43,654 bases of DNA from Acidobacteriota bacterium (lineage in GTDB: Bacteria > Acidobacteriota > Terriglobia > Acidiferrales > UBA7541), in NCBI GenBank assembly GCA_023481105.1, contig JAMCWK010000048.1:1-43654 (forward strand), given 5' to 3'. Below are positions 24,485 to 36,485 of this stretch, piece after piece. The notes beneath the pieces were generated by a model that was not told the origin of the DNA, made no database searches, and saw only the letters and a list, made by a program, of their open reading frames with translations. The translations under genes and the position numbers were made by a program. Every line of letters starts with the position of its first letter. Position 1 is the stretch's first letter.

Positions 24485-27400
24485 CCGGACGTCTCGCGGA
24501 GTTCGTCGAAGCACACGGCCGCGCGCTGGTGATTGTCGTCCTCAGCTTCGCGCTGGCGGGGATTGTTTTTGCTTTCCGCTTGCCCATCGCGATTCTGCCA
24601 CAGACCGATTTTCCCCGCATCGTCATCCTGGTGGACAACGGCATTGCGCCGGTGGACGTGCAGATGGTCACCGTGACGCGGCCCATCGAGGAAGCCATCC
24701 GCATCGTGCCGGGGATCACCGACGTGCGCAGCAAGACGGGGCGCGGCGCGACAGAAATCAATCTCTTTTTCCGCTGGGATGTGGACATCCTGAATGCGCT
24801 GCACCTGGTGCAGGGACGCATCGCGCAGATTATGCCTTCTCTTCCATCGGGCGCGCGCTTCGATATCAACCGGCTCACCTTTTACCTTTTCCCGACGGTA
24901 GGTTGCAGCATCACTTCCCCCACGCGCACGACCGCGGATCTATGGGAACTGGCGTACTACGACATTGCACCGCGGCTGAACCGCTTGCCGGGCGTGGCCG
25001 AGGCTCGCATCGTCGGCGGGCGCCCCCCGGAATTCCACGTTCTCGTTTTGCCGGAAAGATTGAATGCGCTGGGCATGCCGCTGACTAAAGTGGTGGATGC
25101 CATCCGCAGCACAAACACGATCTCCGCCGCGGGCATGATTCAAGAGAATTATCACTTGTACCTGACTACGGTCACGGGGCTGGTGCGCAGCAAAGCGCAG
25201 ATTGAAGAAACCGTGGTGGAGGTGGTGAAAGGAACTCCCATCCGCGTGAAAGACATCGCCAGTGTGGAGCCGGGAGAGCAGGTTTCCTACAAAATCGTAA
25301 CGGCCAACGGGCGGCCGGCGGTACTGGTGAACGTGATGCAGCAGCCGGATGGCAATTCCGTTGAGATTGCCAACGAGGTGAACGCGGAGCTGAGCACGAT
25401 TCGCAAGAGCCTGCCGCCGGATGTCGAGCTCTCGAATTACTATGACCAGTCTTTGCTGGTCCGCGATTCGATTCGTGGAGTGGCTGAAAGCATCCTGATC
25501 GGGCTCCTGCTCTCGGCCGCTGTGCTCGTCGCTTTTTTGAAGAGTTGGCGGACCACCCTGGTGGCGGCGCTGGTGATCCCCCTGGCGGTGCTTTTTGCCG
25601 TGGTTTTCATCCGGTTGTTCAACATGAGCTGGAACTTGATGACGCTGGGGGGCCTCGCGGCGTGTATCGGCGTGGTAATTGACGACGCCATCGTGATGGT
25701 GGAAAACATCATCGTCCATCTGTCCATGGGGCAGGAGCTGGAGGAAGCGTCGCGCAGCGCGATTCACGAGCTGACGCCGGCGTTAATCGGCTCCACGCTG
25801 ACGCCAATTATGGTTTTCGTGCCGCTGGTGTTTCTCAGCGGAATCACCGCGGTATTCTTCCGCGCGCTGGCCCTGACTCTGGTGACCGCACTGCTGGCCT
25901 CGCTCTTCCTCGCCATTTTCTTCACGCCGGTGCTGGCCAGTGTGTTCTTCCGCGCACCGAAGGGACCCGTGGAAACGGACATGCACCGCGCCGAACAGGC
26001 CGGCGAAGGCCGAATCCTCCGCTGGCTCACCCTGCGCTATGAAGGGGCGCTCGGCTGGTCATTGCGCCATACGTGGATCGTCATCTTCGCGAGCGTCCTC
26101 ATTATGGCCGGCGCCGTTGGCCTTTTTTATCTACTCGGCAGCGGATTTCTGCCGGAGTTGGACGAAGGCATGTTTGTGCTCGATTACAAAACGCCTCCCG
26201 GCACCTCCCTCGAAGAAACGAACCGCGTGCTGCTGCATATCGAGCACTTCATCCGTGAGACGCCGGAGGTGGAAAGCTACTCGCGGCGCACCGGCGTAGA
26301 GTTGGGGATTTTTGTCACCGAACCAAACGAAGGCGACTTCGCGGTGAAACTGAAACGGGACCGCAAGCGCCCCACGGTGCAGGTGATTGACGAGCTGCGC
26401 GACAAGATTCACGCGTCCGAGCCGATCATCGAAATCGAATTTCCGCATATGCTTGAGGACTTGATCGGCGACCTTGTTTCGTCCCCGCAGCCCGTGGAGA
26501 TCAAAATCTTCAATGACCAGTACGGAGTGTCCAAGCTGTTCGCGCAAGACGTCAAAGAATGGCTCCCCAAGGTCCGGGGCGCCGCGGACATCATTAACCG
26601 CACGTTGGTGATCGGTCCCTCCATCAATTTCCACGTGAGTACGGAGAAAGCCCAGCGCGCGGGGTTCAGTGTGAGCGATATTGCAGATATCGAATCCGCT
26701 GTCGTGGACGGCGTGGTGGCGACGAAGATGATTCACGGGCAGAAGGTGATTGGCGTTCGCGTGCGCTACCCCGCGAAATATCGCGCGACCGTGGATCAGC
26801 TCAAGAGCCTGCTGCTGACCTCCCCCAACGGGACCACCGTTCCGCTTTCCAGCATCGCCGACGTGGAAATGGAAGAAGGCATCACGGAGATTCTCCGCGA
26901 CAACTTGCGGAACATTGCCACCGTCACCGCCCAAATTTCCGGACGTGACCTCGGCTCCGTGATCGCCGAAATTCAGCAGCGGCTGCCCAAGGAACTCAAG
27001 GTCCCCCCCGGCACGGAGATCGAATACGGCGGGCTGTATAAGATCCAGCGCGAATCGTTCCTCGGTCTGACGCAGGTGTTGCTGGCGTCCATCCTGCTCA
27101 TCTTTATTATTCTCATTTTTGAGTTTCGCTCGTTCTCGCACCCCATCGCCATTCTGGTAGCCACGCTGCTGTGCTCGTTTGGCTCGCTGCTCGCGCTTTA
27201 CCTGACCCGGCAGACGCTGAACATCTCCTCCTTCATGGGCGCCATCATGGTGGTTGGCATCGTGCACAAGAACGGCATCCTCATGCTCGATGCGGAAAAA
27301 GAATTTTCCGCGCGAGGTCTGCCGCTGCGCGAAGCCATTTACGAAGCGGGGCGCCGCCGCCTGCGTCCCATCCTGATGACCGCGCTGGCGACGATCTTCG

Positions 27401-27552
27401 GCATGCTGCCGCTGGCGCTGAATGTGGGCTCCGGCGCGCAGATTCTGCAGCCGCTGGCCATCGCCGTGATCGGCGGCGTGGCGGTGTCCATGGTGCTGTC
27501 GCTGCTGATTACACCGGTGCTGTACTACCGCTTGCGGCATTGGGGATTGTAA
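24481..27552 (+). CDS. RND efflux permease (AcrB/HME superfamily)
   Basis: 1023 aa, GTG start overlapping the adaptor stop. The expected RND plan is visible: one membrane helix at 13-33, a large periplasmic loop, helices 2-6 at about 335-500, a second loop, and helices 8-12 at about 855-1020. The proton-relay pair D401-D402 sits in GVVIDDAIVMVENI, matching D407-D408 of AcrB. The substrate class cannot be fixed. The sequence has neither obvious CzcA metal motifs nor clear multidrug-pump residues, and the TolC-adaptor-pump order suits either. It is the last gene of the operon. Confidence 0.93.
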   Translation: MTGRLAEFVEAHGRALVIVVLSFALAGIVFAFRLPIAILPQTDFPRIVILVDNGIAPVDVQMVTVTRPIEEAIRIVPGITDVRSKTGRGATEINLFFRWDVDILNALHLVQGRIAQIMPSLPSGARFDINRLTFYLFPTVGCSITSPTRTTADLWELAYYDIAPRLNRLPGVAEARIVGGRPPEFHVLVLPERLNALGMPLTKVVDAIRSTNTISAAGMIQENYHLYLTTVTGLVRSKAQIEETVVEVVKGTPIRVKDIASVEPGEQVSYKIVTANGRPAVLVNVMQQPDGNSVEIANEVNAELSTIRKSLPPDVELSNYYDQSLLVRDSIRGVAESILIGLLLSAAVLVAFLKSWRTTLVAALVIPLAVLFAVVFIRLFNMSWNLMTLGGLAACIGVVIDDAIVMVENIIVHLSMGQELEEASRSAIHELTPALIGSTLTPIMVFVPLVFLSGITAVFFRALALTLVTALLASLFLAIFFTPVLASVFFRAPKGPVETDMHRAEQAGEGRILRWLTLRYEGALGWSLRHTWIVIFASVLIMAGAVGLFYLLGSGFLPELDEGMFVLDYKTPPGTSLEETNRVLLHIEHFIRETPEVESYSRRTGVELGIFVTEPNEGDFAVKLKRDRKRPTVQVIDELRDKIHASEPIIEIEFPHMLEDLIGDLVSSPQPVEIKIFNDQYGVSKLFAQDVKEWLPKVRGAADIINRTLVIGPSINFHVSTEKAQRAGFSVSDIADIESAVVDGVVATKMIHGQKVIGVRVRYPAKYRATVDQLKSLLLTSPNGTTVPLSSIADVEMEEGITEILRDNLRNIATVTAQISGRDLGSVIAEIQQRLPKELKVPPGTEIEYGGLYKIQRESFLGLTQVLLASILLIFIILIFEFRSFSHPIAILVATLLCSFGSLLALYLTRQTLNISSFMGAIMVVGIVHKNGILMLDAEKEFSARGLPLREAIYEAGRRRLRPILMTALATIFGMLPLALNVGSGAQILQPLAIAVIGGVAVSMVLSLLITPVLYYRLRHWGL

Positions 27553-27603
27553 AAACTTGCCGCTCCGTACAAGATACTTCGCGAACGAAATCAGATTGGA
27601 GAC

Positions 27604-29223
27604 ATGCCGATGGAACGCAGAGATTTTCTCCGCACGAGTCTGATGGGCGGCGCAGCGCTGGCCAGTGGCGCAGCGCGCGTCGAAAGCGCCACGGAAGCAC
27701 CGGCGCAAGCGTCGCCGGCATCCTTTGAGCTGGAAGAAATCACAATTGCCGAATTGCAGCGCGGCATGGAGACGGGAAAATTCACATCGCGGTCCATCAC
27801 GGAGCAGTACCTCGCGCGCATCGAGGAACTCGACCGGCAAGGCCCCGCGCTGCGCGCCATCCTCGAAACCAATCCTGATGCGCCGGCCATCGCCGATGCG
27901 CTCGATCAGGAACGCCGCGCCAAAGGCCCGCGCGGGCCGTTGCACGGAATTCCTGTTCTGCTGAAAGACAACATTGACACTGCGGATCGCATGACCACCA
28001 CCGCGGGTTCGCTCGCGCTGGCGGGTTCGATCCCGCCGCAGGATTCCGGCGTCGCGAAGAAGCTGCGTGCGGCCGGAGCTGTGCTGATTGGCAAAGCCAA
28101 TCTCAGCGAATGGGCCAACATCCGCTCGGACCACAGCTCGAGCGGCTGGAGCGGGCGAGGCGGGCAATGCCGCAACCCGTATGCGCTCGACCGTAATCCG
28201 TGCGGTTCGAGTTCCGGCTCGGGGGTGGCCGTCTCCGCGAATCTCGCGCCGGTGGCCATTGGAACGGAAACGGATGGCTCGATCGTGTGTCCCTCGAATG
28301 CCAACGGACTGGTGGGCCTCAAGCCGACGGTAGGATGGGTGAGCCGCGCGGGGATCATTCCCATTTCGCACAGCCAGGATACAGCGGGTCCAATGACGCG
28401 CACGGTGGCCGACGCCGCGGTGGTGTTTACTGCGATTCTTGGCATAGACCCGCGCGATCCGGCCACAGCAGTACTCGATAAAGTAGTTCCTTCCGACTAC
28501 ACGAAATTTCTGAATGCGAACGGCCTGCGCGGCGCGCGGCTCGGCGTGGCGCGGAAGTTTTTTGGATTTCTTCCGGCCGTGGACAAAATCATGGAAGCCG
28601 CGCTGGCCGAAATGAAAAAGCAGGGCGCGGTGCTGGTGGACCCCGTCGAAGTGCCGATGGACAAGGAATTCGGCGACGCCGAATTACTCGTGCTGCTCTA
28701 CGAATTAAAAGCCGACCTCAACGCGTATCTCAAATCATTGGGGCCGAACGCGCCGGTGAAAACGCTGGCGGAAATCATCGAGTTCAACGAAAAGCACCGC
28801 GAGCAGGAGATGCCCTATTTCGGGCAGGAACTTTTTATCAAGGCGGAAGCCAAAGGGCCGCTGAGCAGCAAGGAGTATTTGACCGCGCTGAAGAAAAATC
28901 AGCGACTGCTACGCAAAAAAGGCATCGACGCAACCATGAACAAGCACAGGCTCGATGCCATCGTCGCGCCCACGGGCGGGCCGGCCTGGGTGACGGACCT
29001 CGTCAACGGGGATCATTTTTCCGGCGGCTGCTCGGGGCCTCCGGCGGTAGCCGGGTACCCGCACATCACCGTGCCCGCAGGGTTTGTGCGCGGTCTGCCG
29101 GTGGGGATTTCGTTCTTCGGGCGAGCGTGGAGTGAATCTGTGCTTATCCGGCTGGCCTACGCGTACGAACAAGCCACGCACTTCCGCCAAGCGCCGAAGT
29201 TCCGGTCAACCGCTGAACTCTGA
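27604..29223 (+). CDS. Tat-exported amidase-signature hydrolase
   Basis: 539 aa. GGAG at 27597-27600 fits the second ATG at 27610 (MERRDFL) better than 27604. The N-terminus has a twin-arginine motif (ERRDFLRTS) and an Ala/Gly-rich core. The Ser-cisSer-Lys triad is complete: K121 in LLKDNIDTADRM, GSSSGSG at 201-207 (S203 by alignment with FAAH) and S226 in GTETDGSIVCPS. The PFWGDNPYAL-type region reads GQCRNPYALDRNPCGSSS. Enzymes of this kind hydrolyse amides outside the cytoplasm or in peptide breakdown; the real substrate is unknown. It lies 51 bases after the RND gene and may be read from the same transcript. Confidence 0.9.
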   Translation: MPMERRDFLRTSLMGGAALASGAARVESATEAPAQASPASFELEEITIAELQRGMETGKFTSRSITEQYLARIEELDRQGPALRAILETNPDAPAIADALDQERRAKGPRGPLHGIPVLLKDNIDTADRMTTTAGSLALAGSIPPQDSGVAKKLRAAGAVLIGKANLSEWANIRSDHSSSGWSGRGGQCRNPYALDRNPCGSSSGSGVAVSANLAPVAIGTETDGSIVCPSNANGLVGLKPTVGWVSRAGIIPISHSQDTAGPMTRTVADAAVVFTAILGIDPRDPATAVLDKVVPSDYTKFLNANGLRGARLGVARKFFGFLPAVDKIMEAALAEMKKQGAVLVDPVEVPMDKEFGDAELLVLLYELKADLNAYLKSLGPNAPVKTLAEIIEFNEKHREQEMPYFGQELFIKAEAKGPLSSKEYLTALKKNQRLLRKKGIDATMNKHRLDAIVAPTGGPAWVTDLVNGDHFSGGCSGPPAVAGYPHITVPAGFVRGLPVGISFFGRAWSESVLIRLAYAYEQATHFRQAPKFRSTAEL

Positions 29224-29272
29224 AAGCAGCGGCCTACAGGCAGAAAGAGAATCCCTCGTCTTCGAGCAGGAT

Positions 29273-31948
<2,676 letters not shown>

Positions 31949-32140
31949 AATTGTGCGTTCCTCTACTCACGACAAGAATTTCCAAATGAGTTTAGAAGTA
32001 TACAGCGTTTCGCTGCGGCGCGCGCGTCTGCGGATGGGCGAAATTGCAGCACTCGGCGACGGGCTAGCCTCCAATCAGCCTGCGAGCGGCGAAAGAGATG
32101 CATTTGACTTTTGCCGGTGTATGATTCCCCCGCCGTGGTG

Positions 32141-34339
32141 ATGGACAAGCCCAAAAGCGTGATGGGAGAGGTCTGGGGCGGGCTGGCGGCGATGCTGGTG
32201 GCGCTGCCCTCGGCGATTGCCTTCGGCGTGACGATTTTTTCTCCGCTGGGAGGGCGCTGGGCCGCAGAAGGCGCCATCGCCGGCATCCTGGGAACGATTG
32301 CGCTGGGCATTGTCGCGGCCACTTTTGGCGGCACCAACCGGCTGATCACCGCGCCGTGCGCACCGGCGGCGGCGGTGCTGGCCGCGCTGGCCATTCAACT
32401 CACGCAGAAAAACATGCCGCCGGAATCCGTGCTGCTGCTGATGACGCTGGTGGCGTTGTTGTGCGGCGCGCTGCAAATTCTTTTCGGAGTGATACGCCTC
32501 GGGCGGCTCATCAAGTACATGCCCTACCCGGTAGTCAGCGGCTATCTAAGCGGCGTGGGGCTGATCATTATTATCAGCCAGGTGCCCAAGCTTTTCGGCG
32601 TACCCTCCGGAACGCCCTTCTGGAAGGGACTCTTTTCGCCGTCGCTGTGGGTGTGGCACGGGTTGGCGATCGGCGGAGTCACCATTGGCGTGATGTTGCT
32701 CGCGCCCAAGCTGACTAAAGCGGTCCCCGCCGCAATCCTTGCGCTCGCATCCGGCATCCTCACCTACTTTGGCCTGAGCTTTGCCGATAAATCGCTGCTC
32801 ACGCTGGCGGAAAACAAACTGGTCATCGGACAGTTTGGCGGCTCCGGCGGCGGTTTTCTCACTGCGCTGGTCGGGCGCTGGCAGGCGATTGCCGCGCTGA
32901 ATCCGTCGGAGCTCACGATCATTATCACGCCGGCGCTGACGCTGGCCGTGCTGCTCTCCATTGACACGCTGAAGACCTGCGTGGTGCTCGATGCGCTCAC
33001 GCGCAGCCGCCACAATTCCAACCGCGAATTAATCGGCCAGGGCCTGGGCAATCTGGCGACCACCGTCATCGGCGGCGTGCCCGGCGCCGGACAAATGGGC
33101 GCCACGCTGGTGAACATTTCCAGCGGCGGGCAGACGCGGATGTCCGGCGTCATCGAAGGCACGCTCGCGCTGCTGGCGTTTCTCGTGCTCGGCAAGCTGA
33201 TTGCCTGGGTGCCCATCGCGGCGTTGGCGGGAATCCTGATTGTCGTCGGCTTCCGCATGTTCGACCGCAACAGCCTGCACTTGCTGAAGTCGCGCTCGAC
33301 GATTCTGGATTTTGCGGTGATTGTGGCGGTCGTGGTGGTCGCTGAAACTGTCAGCCTGATTGCCGCTTCCGGCGTGGGCATCGCCCTGGCCATCCTTTTG
33401 TTTATCCGCGAGCAAGTCGGCGGCTCCGTGGTGCGCCGCATCACCTACGGCAACCAGATGTTTTCCAAGCACGTGCGCCTGCCGGAAGAAATGGAAATTT
33501 TGGAGAAATACGGCGACCGCACGGTGATTTTCGAGCTGCAGGGCAGCCTGTTTTTCGGCACTACGGACCAGCTCTACACGGCGCTGGAGCCGGAGCTGAA
33601 AAAACGCAAATACGTGGTGCTGGATATGCGCCGCGTGCACTGGGTGGACGTCACCGCCGCGCACATGCTGGAGCAAATCGAAGACACGCTTCACGAGCAC
33701 CGGGGATACCTCATCTTCAGCCACTTCCCGCACACCGTTCCCAGCGGCCGCGATTTGGAAGGCTACATGGGCGAAGTGGGCATTGTGCGGCCAGAACATC
33801 ACCGCGTGCGCGTTTTTGAGTCCCGCGACGAAGCCTTGCAATGGATTGAAGATCGCACCTTGAACGAAGTGCACGTCGAGCGCGTCATGGAGCAACCGCT
33901 CGAACTGCGCGAGATGAGCCTGTTCGCCGGCCGCAAGGAAGAAACCCTTGTCGCCCTGGAGGCGTGCCTGGAGACGCGCTCGTACAAAGCCGGCGAGAAG
34001 ATTTTCTCGCGCGGCGACCAGGGCGACGAACTGTTCCTGATTCGCCGCGGAGCGGTGCGTGTCGTGCTGCCCGTGGCCGGCAAGCTGGCTTACCACCTGG
34101 CCACGTTCGGACGCGGCGATTTTCTGGGGGAGATGACTTTCCTCGATCGCGAGCCGCGCTCGGCGGACGCGATCGCTTTTACCGACGTGGAACTTCTGGT
34201 GCTGTCGCGCGCACGTTTCGACACCTTGGCCAGCGAACACAAGAAGCTGGCCATTCAACTGCTCGAAGGCCTCGCACGCACCATTGCTATCCGCTTGCGC
34301 CGCGCCAACACCGAACTGCGCGCTTTGCAGGAAGGCTAA
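32141..34339 (+). CDS. SulP anion transporter fused to STAS and a cyclic-nucleotide-binding domain
   Basis: 732 aa from the ATG at 32141. TTG at 32111 and GTG at 32138 are also possible, and no start has a clear ribosome binding site. Residues 1-430 are the SulP membrane domain with 10-14 helices (WGGLAAMLVALPSAIAFGVT, PYPVVSGYLSGVGLIIIISQ). STAS lies at about 455-555 (DRTVIFELQGSLFFGTTDQL, VVLDMRRVHWVDVTAAHMLE), with Thr where many STAS domains have Ser. A cNMP-binding domain lies at about 590-725, with GELFL-like GDELFLIRRGAV and the phosphate cassette LGEMTFLDREPRSADA, where the E and R needed for cNMP contact are kept. This suggests a sulfate, bicarbonate or similar transporter gated by a cyclic nucleotide. 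It ends 12 bases before the tRNA remnant. Confidence 0.9.
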   Translation: MDKPKSVMGEVWGGLAAMLVALPSAIAFGVTIFSPLGGRWAAEGAIAGILGTIALGIVAATFGGTNRLITAPCAPAAAVLAALAIQLTQKNMPPESVLLLMTLVALLCGALQILFGVIRLGRLIKYMPYPVVSGYLSGVGLIIIISQVPKLFGVPSGTPFWKGLFSPSLWVWHGLAIGGVTIGVMLLAPKLTKAVPAAILALASGILTYFGLSFADKSLLTLAENKLVIGQFGGSGGGFLTALVGRWQAIAALNPSELTIIITPALTLAVLLSIDTLKTCVVLDALTRSRHNSNRELIGQGLGNLATTVIGGVPGAGQMGATLVNISSGGQTRMSGVIEGTLALLAFLVLGKLIAWVPIAALAGILIVVGFRMFDRNSLHLLKSRSTILDFAVIVAVVVVAETVSLIAASGVGIALAILLFIREQVGGSVVRRITYGNQMFSKHVRLPEEMEILEKYGDRTVIFELQGSLFFGTTDQLYTALEPELKKRKYVVLDMRRVHWVDVTAAHMLEQIEDTLHEHRGYLIFSHFPHTVPSGRDLEGYMGEVGIVRPEHHRVRVFESRDEALQWIEDRTLNEVHVERVMEQPLELREMSLFAGRKEETLVALEACLETRSYKAGEKIFSRGDQGDELFLIRRGAVRVVLPVAGKLAYHLATFGRGDFLGEMTFLDREPRSADAIAFTDVELLVLSRARFDTLASEHKKLAIQLLEGLARTIAIRLRRANTELRALQEG

Positions 34340-34350
34340 TTCGATTTCGC

Positions 34351-34398
34351 TGGTGGGCCCGCCTGGATTCGAACCAGGGACCAACGGATTATGAGTCC
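34351..34398 (-). other. attachment site: 3' half of tRNA-Met/Ile2 (anticodon CAT)
   Basis: On the minus strand: anticodon loop CTCATAA with 3' stem TCCGT, variable loop, T arm CCTGG-TTCGAAT-CCAGG, acceptor CGGGCCC, discriminator A and an encoded CCA ending at 34351. The 5' side of the anticodon stem no longer pairs properly, and there is no D arm or 5' acceptor strand. Only the last 47 or so bases of a tRNA gene are therefore present. This is what remains at one end after integration into a tRNA 3' end, with crossover near the anticodon. Confidence 0.85.
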
Positions 34399-34525
34399 AA
34401 TTCGGGCCATTTTCCCAACTTGTTTACGGACTTCCGTTTCCGCGGTAATTCACTGATTGGACTTCAGTTATCATGTATTACGGGGATGAACGGAGTTGCA
34501 TCAAAATGCGTTTCAAGTGGCCGGG

Positions 34526-34549
34526 AGTCCCGACAAAAGTCCCGACACT
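34526..34549. repeat. 12-bp direct repeat next to the integrase
   Basis: AGTCCCGACAAA is followed at once by AGTCCCGACACT (10 of 12 identical). It lies between the attachment site and the integrase stop, where arm-type integrase or excisionase sites are usually found. That role is inference. Confidence 0.45.
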
Positions 34550-35645
34550 ATCGCGTGGCGACTCTGCGCCTCTCACCCTTTTGCTTTTCTTCTTTCTCCC
34601 GCCTAGCCCGATACCGTTCGATCTTCACCTGGGCCTCGACAAGGTGTCTCTTTGAAAGATGCACGTAGCGCATCGTAGTCTTGAGATCCTGATGGCCCAT
34701 AAGACGCATCAGCGTTAGTGGATCTGTGCCGCTCTCAATCGCCCTCGTTCCGTATGTGTGCCGAAGGTCGTAGATCTGAAATCGCGGTTGGATCTTACTA
34801 TCTTCAAGCGCTTGGTAGTGAGCAGGATGGAGCTCTCCCATGGGACGAGACCAATCAAATCTGCGGCCTACGCGTGCTGGGAATAAATAGTCTCCCTTTG
34901 CTTGGAGCAGCCGCCGCCTCAAAATTTGCGCTCCTCGATCCGTCACAACAACATCGCGCTTCGCGTTTTTCGTCTTTCCTCCTGCGATGTGAAGGAACGC
35001 TGGCACACTCGCGAGGTGAATATTCTCCCGTCGTATCGAACATGCTTCTTCGGGACGCAATCCCATTTCCAGTATAAGGGTTGCGATGTCCCGCAGCGGA
35101 TTTCGAGCAGCATTCAAGTATCTACGCTCTTCCTCGAAAGTCAGGATGCGCTCGCGACCACGCTCCTTCAGGAATCGCACTTTCTTTGTGACGAAAGGCG
35201 TCGTTGCGAGCAGATCCAGTTGAAGAGCAAACGAGAGAATGCGTCGGAGACACGCTAAATCGCGATTCACTGTGGAGGGCGAACAACCCTTTTGCAACCT
35301 CGCCTGCTTAAACCTTTCGATGTCATCTGCACGAATTTCGTCCAGCCTTTTTGAATCAAACCAGGGCCGAAGACTCTTAAGGGACACCTGGTACCGCTTC
35401 CAAGCTCTAGGGCGAAGCTCCGCCCTCGTCCGCGACAAGAATTCAGAGGCGAAGTGCAAGAAGAGCGGTGGGGGTTCAGGCTCGAGAATCCCGCCGCGAG
35501 ACTGGGCCAACTTCTCCCGCATCTTGTTTTCATAGCGTTCTGCTGCTTTTCGGTTTGTCAGTTTCGTGGAACCCCAAAAACGGCGACCCATGAAAACGAA
35601 GTCGAACTGATAGAAGGGAGAGCCCTCGCGCTTGAACACGCTCAT
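34548..35645 (-). CDS. tyrosine recombinase (integrase)
   Basis: 365 aa. The N-terminal arm-binding region (about 1-60) is followed by a SAM-like core-binding domain (about 65-150: FASEFLSRTRAELRPRAWKR) and the catalytic domain. Active-site residues: R197 in MGLRPEE, K224 in AGGKTKNAKR, R295 in YDLRHTYGT with Y292 where the first His of HxxR is commonly found, H318 in MGHQD and nucleophile Y327 in TMRYVHLS. Apart from the His-to-Tyr change, which is seen in active relatives, the set is complete. Its stop is about 150 bases from the tRNA remnant, the usual place for the integrase of a tRNA-integrated element. Confidence 0.92.
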   Translation of the reverse strand: MSVFKREGSPFYQFDFVFMGRRFWGSTKLTNRKAAERYENKMREKLAQSRGGILEPEPPPLFLHFASEFLSRTRAELRPRAWKRYQVSLKSLRPWFDSKRLDEIRADDIERFKQARLQKGCSPSTVNRDLACLRRILSFALQLDLLATTPFVTKKVRFLKERGRERILTFEEERRYLNAARNPLRDIATLILEMGLRPEEACSIRRENIHLASVPAFLHIAGGKTKNAKRDVVVTDRGAQILRRRLLQAKGDYLFPARVGRRFDWSRPMGELHPAHYQALEDSKIQPRFQIYDLRHTYGTRAIESGTDPLTLMRLMGHQDLKTTMRYVHLSKRHLVEAQVKIERYRARREKEEKQKGERRRVATR

Positions 35646-35776
35646 GCTTTTCCTCCTTCCTACCCTGCTGGAGATTGGAACCTTGCGGTCTTATGCAGAG
35701 GACTTCGCTTTCGTTCACTCGCCGTACCGTTCTCCTGAGGGCTTGCCAAGGTCACGAAACCGCTCGCCTCTTCTGT

Positions 35777-36013
35777 CTACATTCCCGTGAGCCTCACAGC
35801 AATGGGGATATCCCCTTGCCCGCCTGTATCCACTAGGTGCCCAGCCAAGTACTCCTCCAGGTCCGAGCGGCGGTAACGCACGAGCCTATCCTCCAGCTTT
35901 ATGTAGGGGGGACCCCGGCGCTGCGAACGCCATTGAGCGAGAGTTCCCAACGGAATCCCAAGGAATTCAGCTGCTTGCTTCGGAGTGAGTAGGACCTCTG
36001 AATGAATAGCCAT
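35777..36013 (-). CDS. excisionase-like HTH_17/AlpA protein
   Basis: 78 aa. TPKQAAEFLGIPLGTLAQWR is a MerR-like winged-helix recognition segment, followed by GPPYIKLEDRLVRYRRSDLEEYL, the standard wing and tail of Xis/AlpA-type DNA-binding proteins. It lies upstream of the integrase on the same strand, as in many integrative elements, and probably steers excision or controls integrase expression. AAGGTG lies about ten bases before the ATG. Acidobacterial cores also use such small proteins as regulators, so the excisionase role rests on context. Confidence 0.8.
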   Translation of the reverse strand: MAIHSEVLLTPKQAAEFLGIPLGTLAQWRSQRRGPPYIKLEDRLVRYRRSDLEEYLAGHLVDTGGQGDIPIAVRLTGM

Positions 36014-36485
36014 CTTCGAACACCTTCGTTGGCGGCTTAAGTCCGAACAGGAAATGTCCTGACTCGTACTTCCTCAAGGTCACGAAGCCCTGCGCCAGGT
36101 CGCGCGGGACTGTATCGTTGTCCCTGGATCGGATTCGGAGTCCCATGCTGCATGGCACAGACCTTATAGCCAGCGCTCCATGAATGCATCCTCGCGGCGC
36201 GCTCCTTTGTAACTGTTGGGTGAACTTGAATTCTCGGGTGGCTGACTAAGGCGAATAGATGCAATCGGATCCCGATAGCACGCAAAATCCGTTAGGTGTT
36301 TTTCGCTAGTCGCAGGGCTTCTGGCGAATGCCTCGGTTGGGAGCCTTATGGAGGAAGACGACAGCGGAACGCCAATCTCTAACCACCCATAAGCGGTGCT
36401 TGCTCCGCCGTTTTCTTGCCGGTTGCAACATTCATGACTAACATTTCGGCCGCGATGGTCACGCTGTGGCCCCACTACAACCGAG
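36014..36485. other. 470-base stretch without a recognised gene
   Basis: No frame shows a known domain. One minus-strand frame, 35967-36158, encodes about 59-63 residues (from MGLRIRSRDNDTVPRDLAQG through FVTLRKYESGHFLFGLK) with protein-like composition, but it overlaps the excisionase start and lacks a ribosome binding site. AAAGGAG at about 36206-36212 (minus strand) precedes a short frame that ends at 36037. I call neither a gene. The stretch probably carries the promoter of the excisionase-integrase pair and decayed sequence. Confidence 0.35.

Noticed and set aside
26131..28371. 746-codon open frame on the minus strand
   Set aside because: It is antisense to the RND permease and amidase genes, is rich in Arg/His/Gln, has no domain and spans the gap between two real genes. 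A by-product of GC-rich codons.
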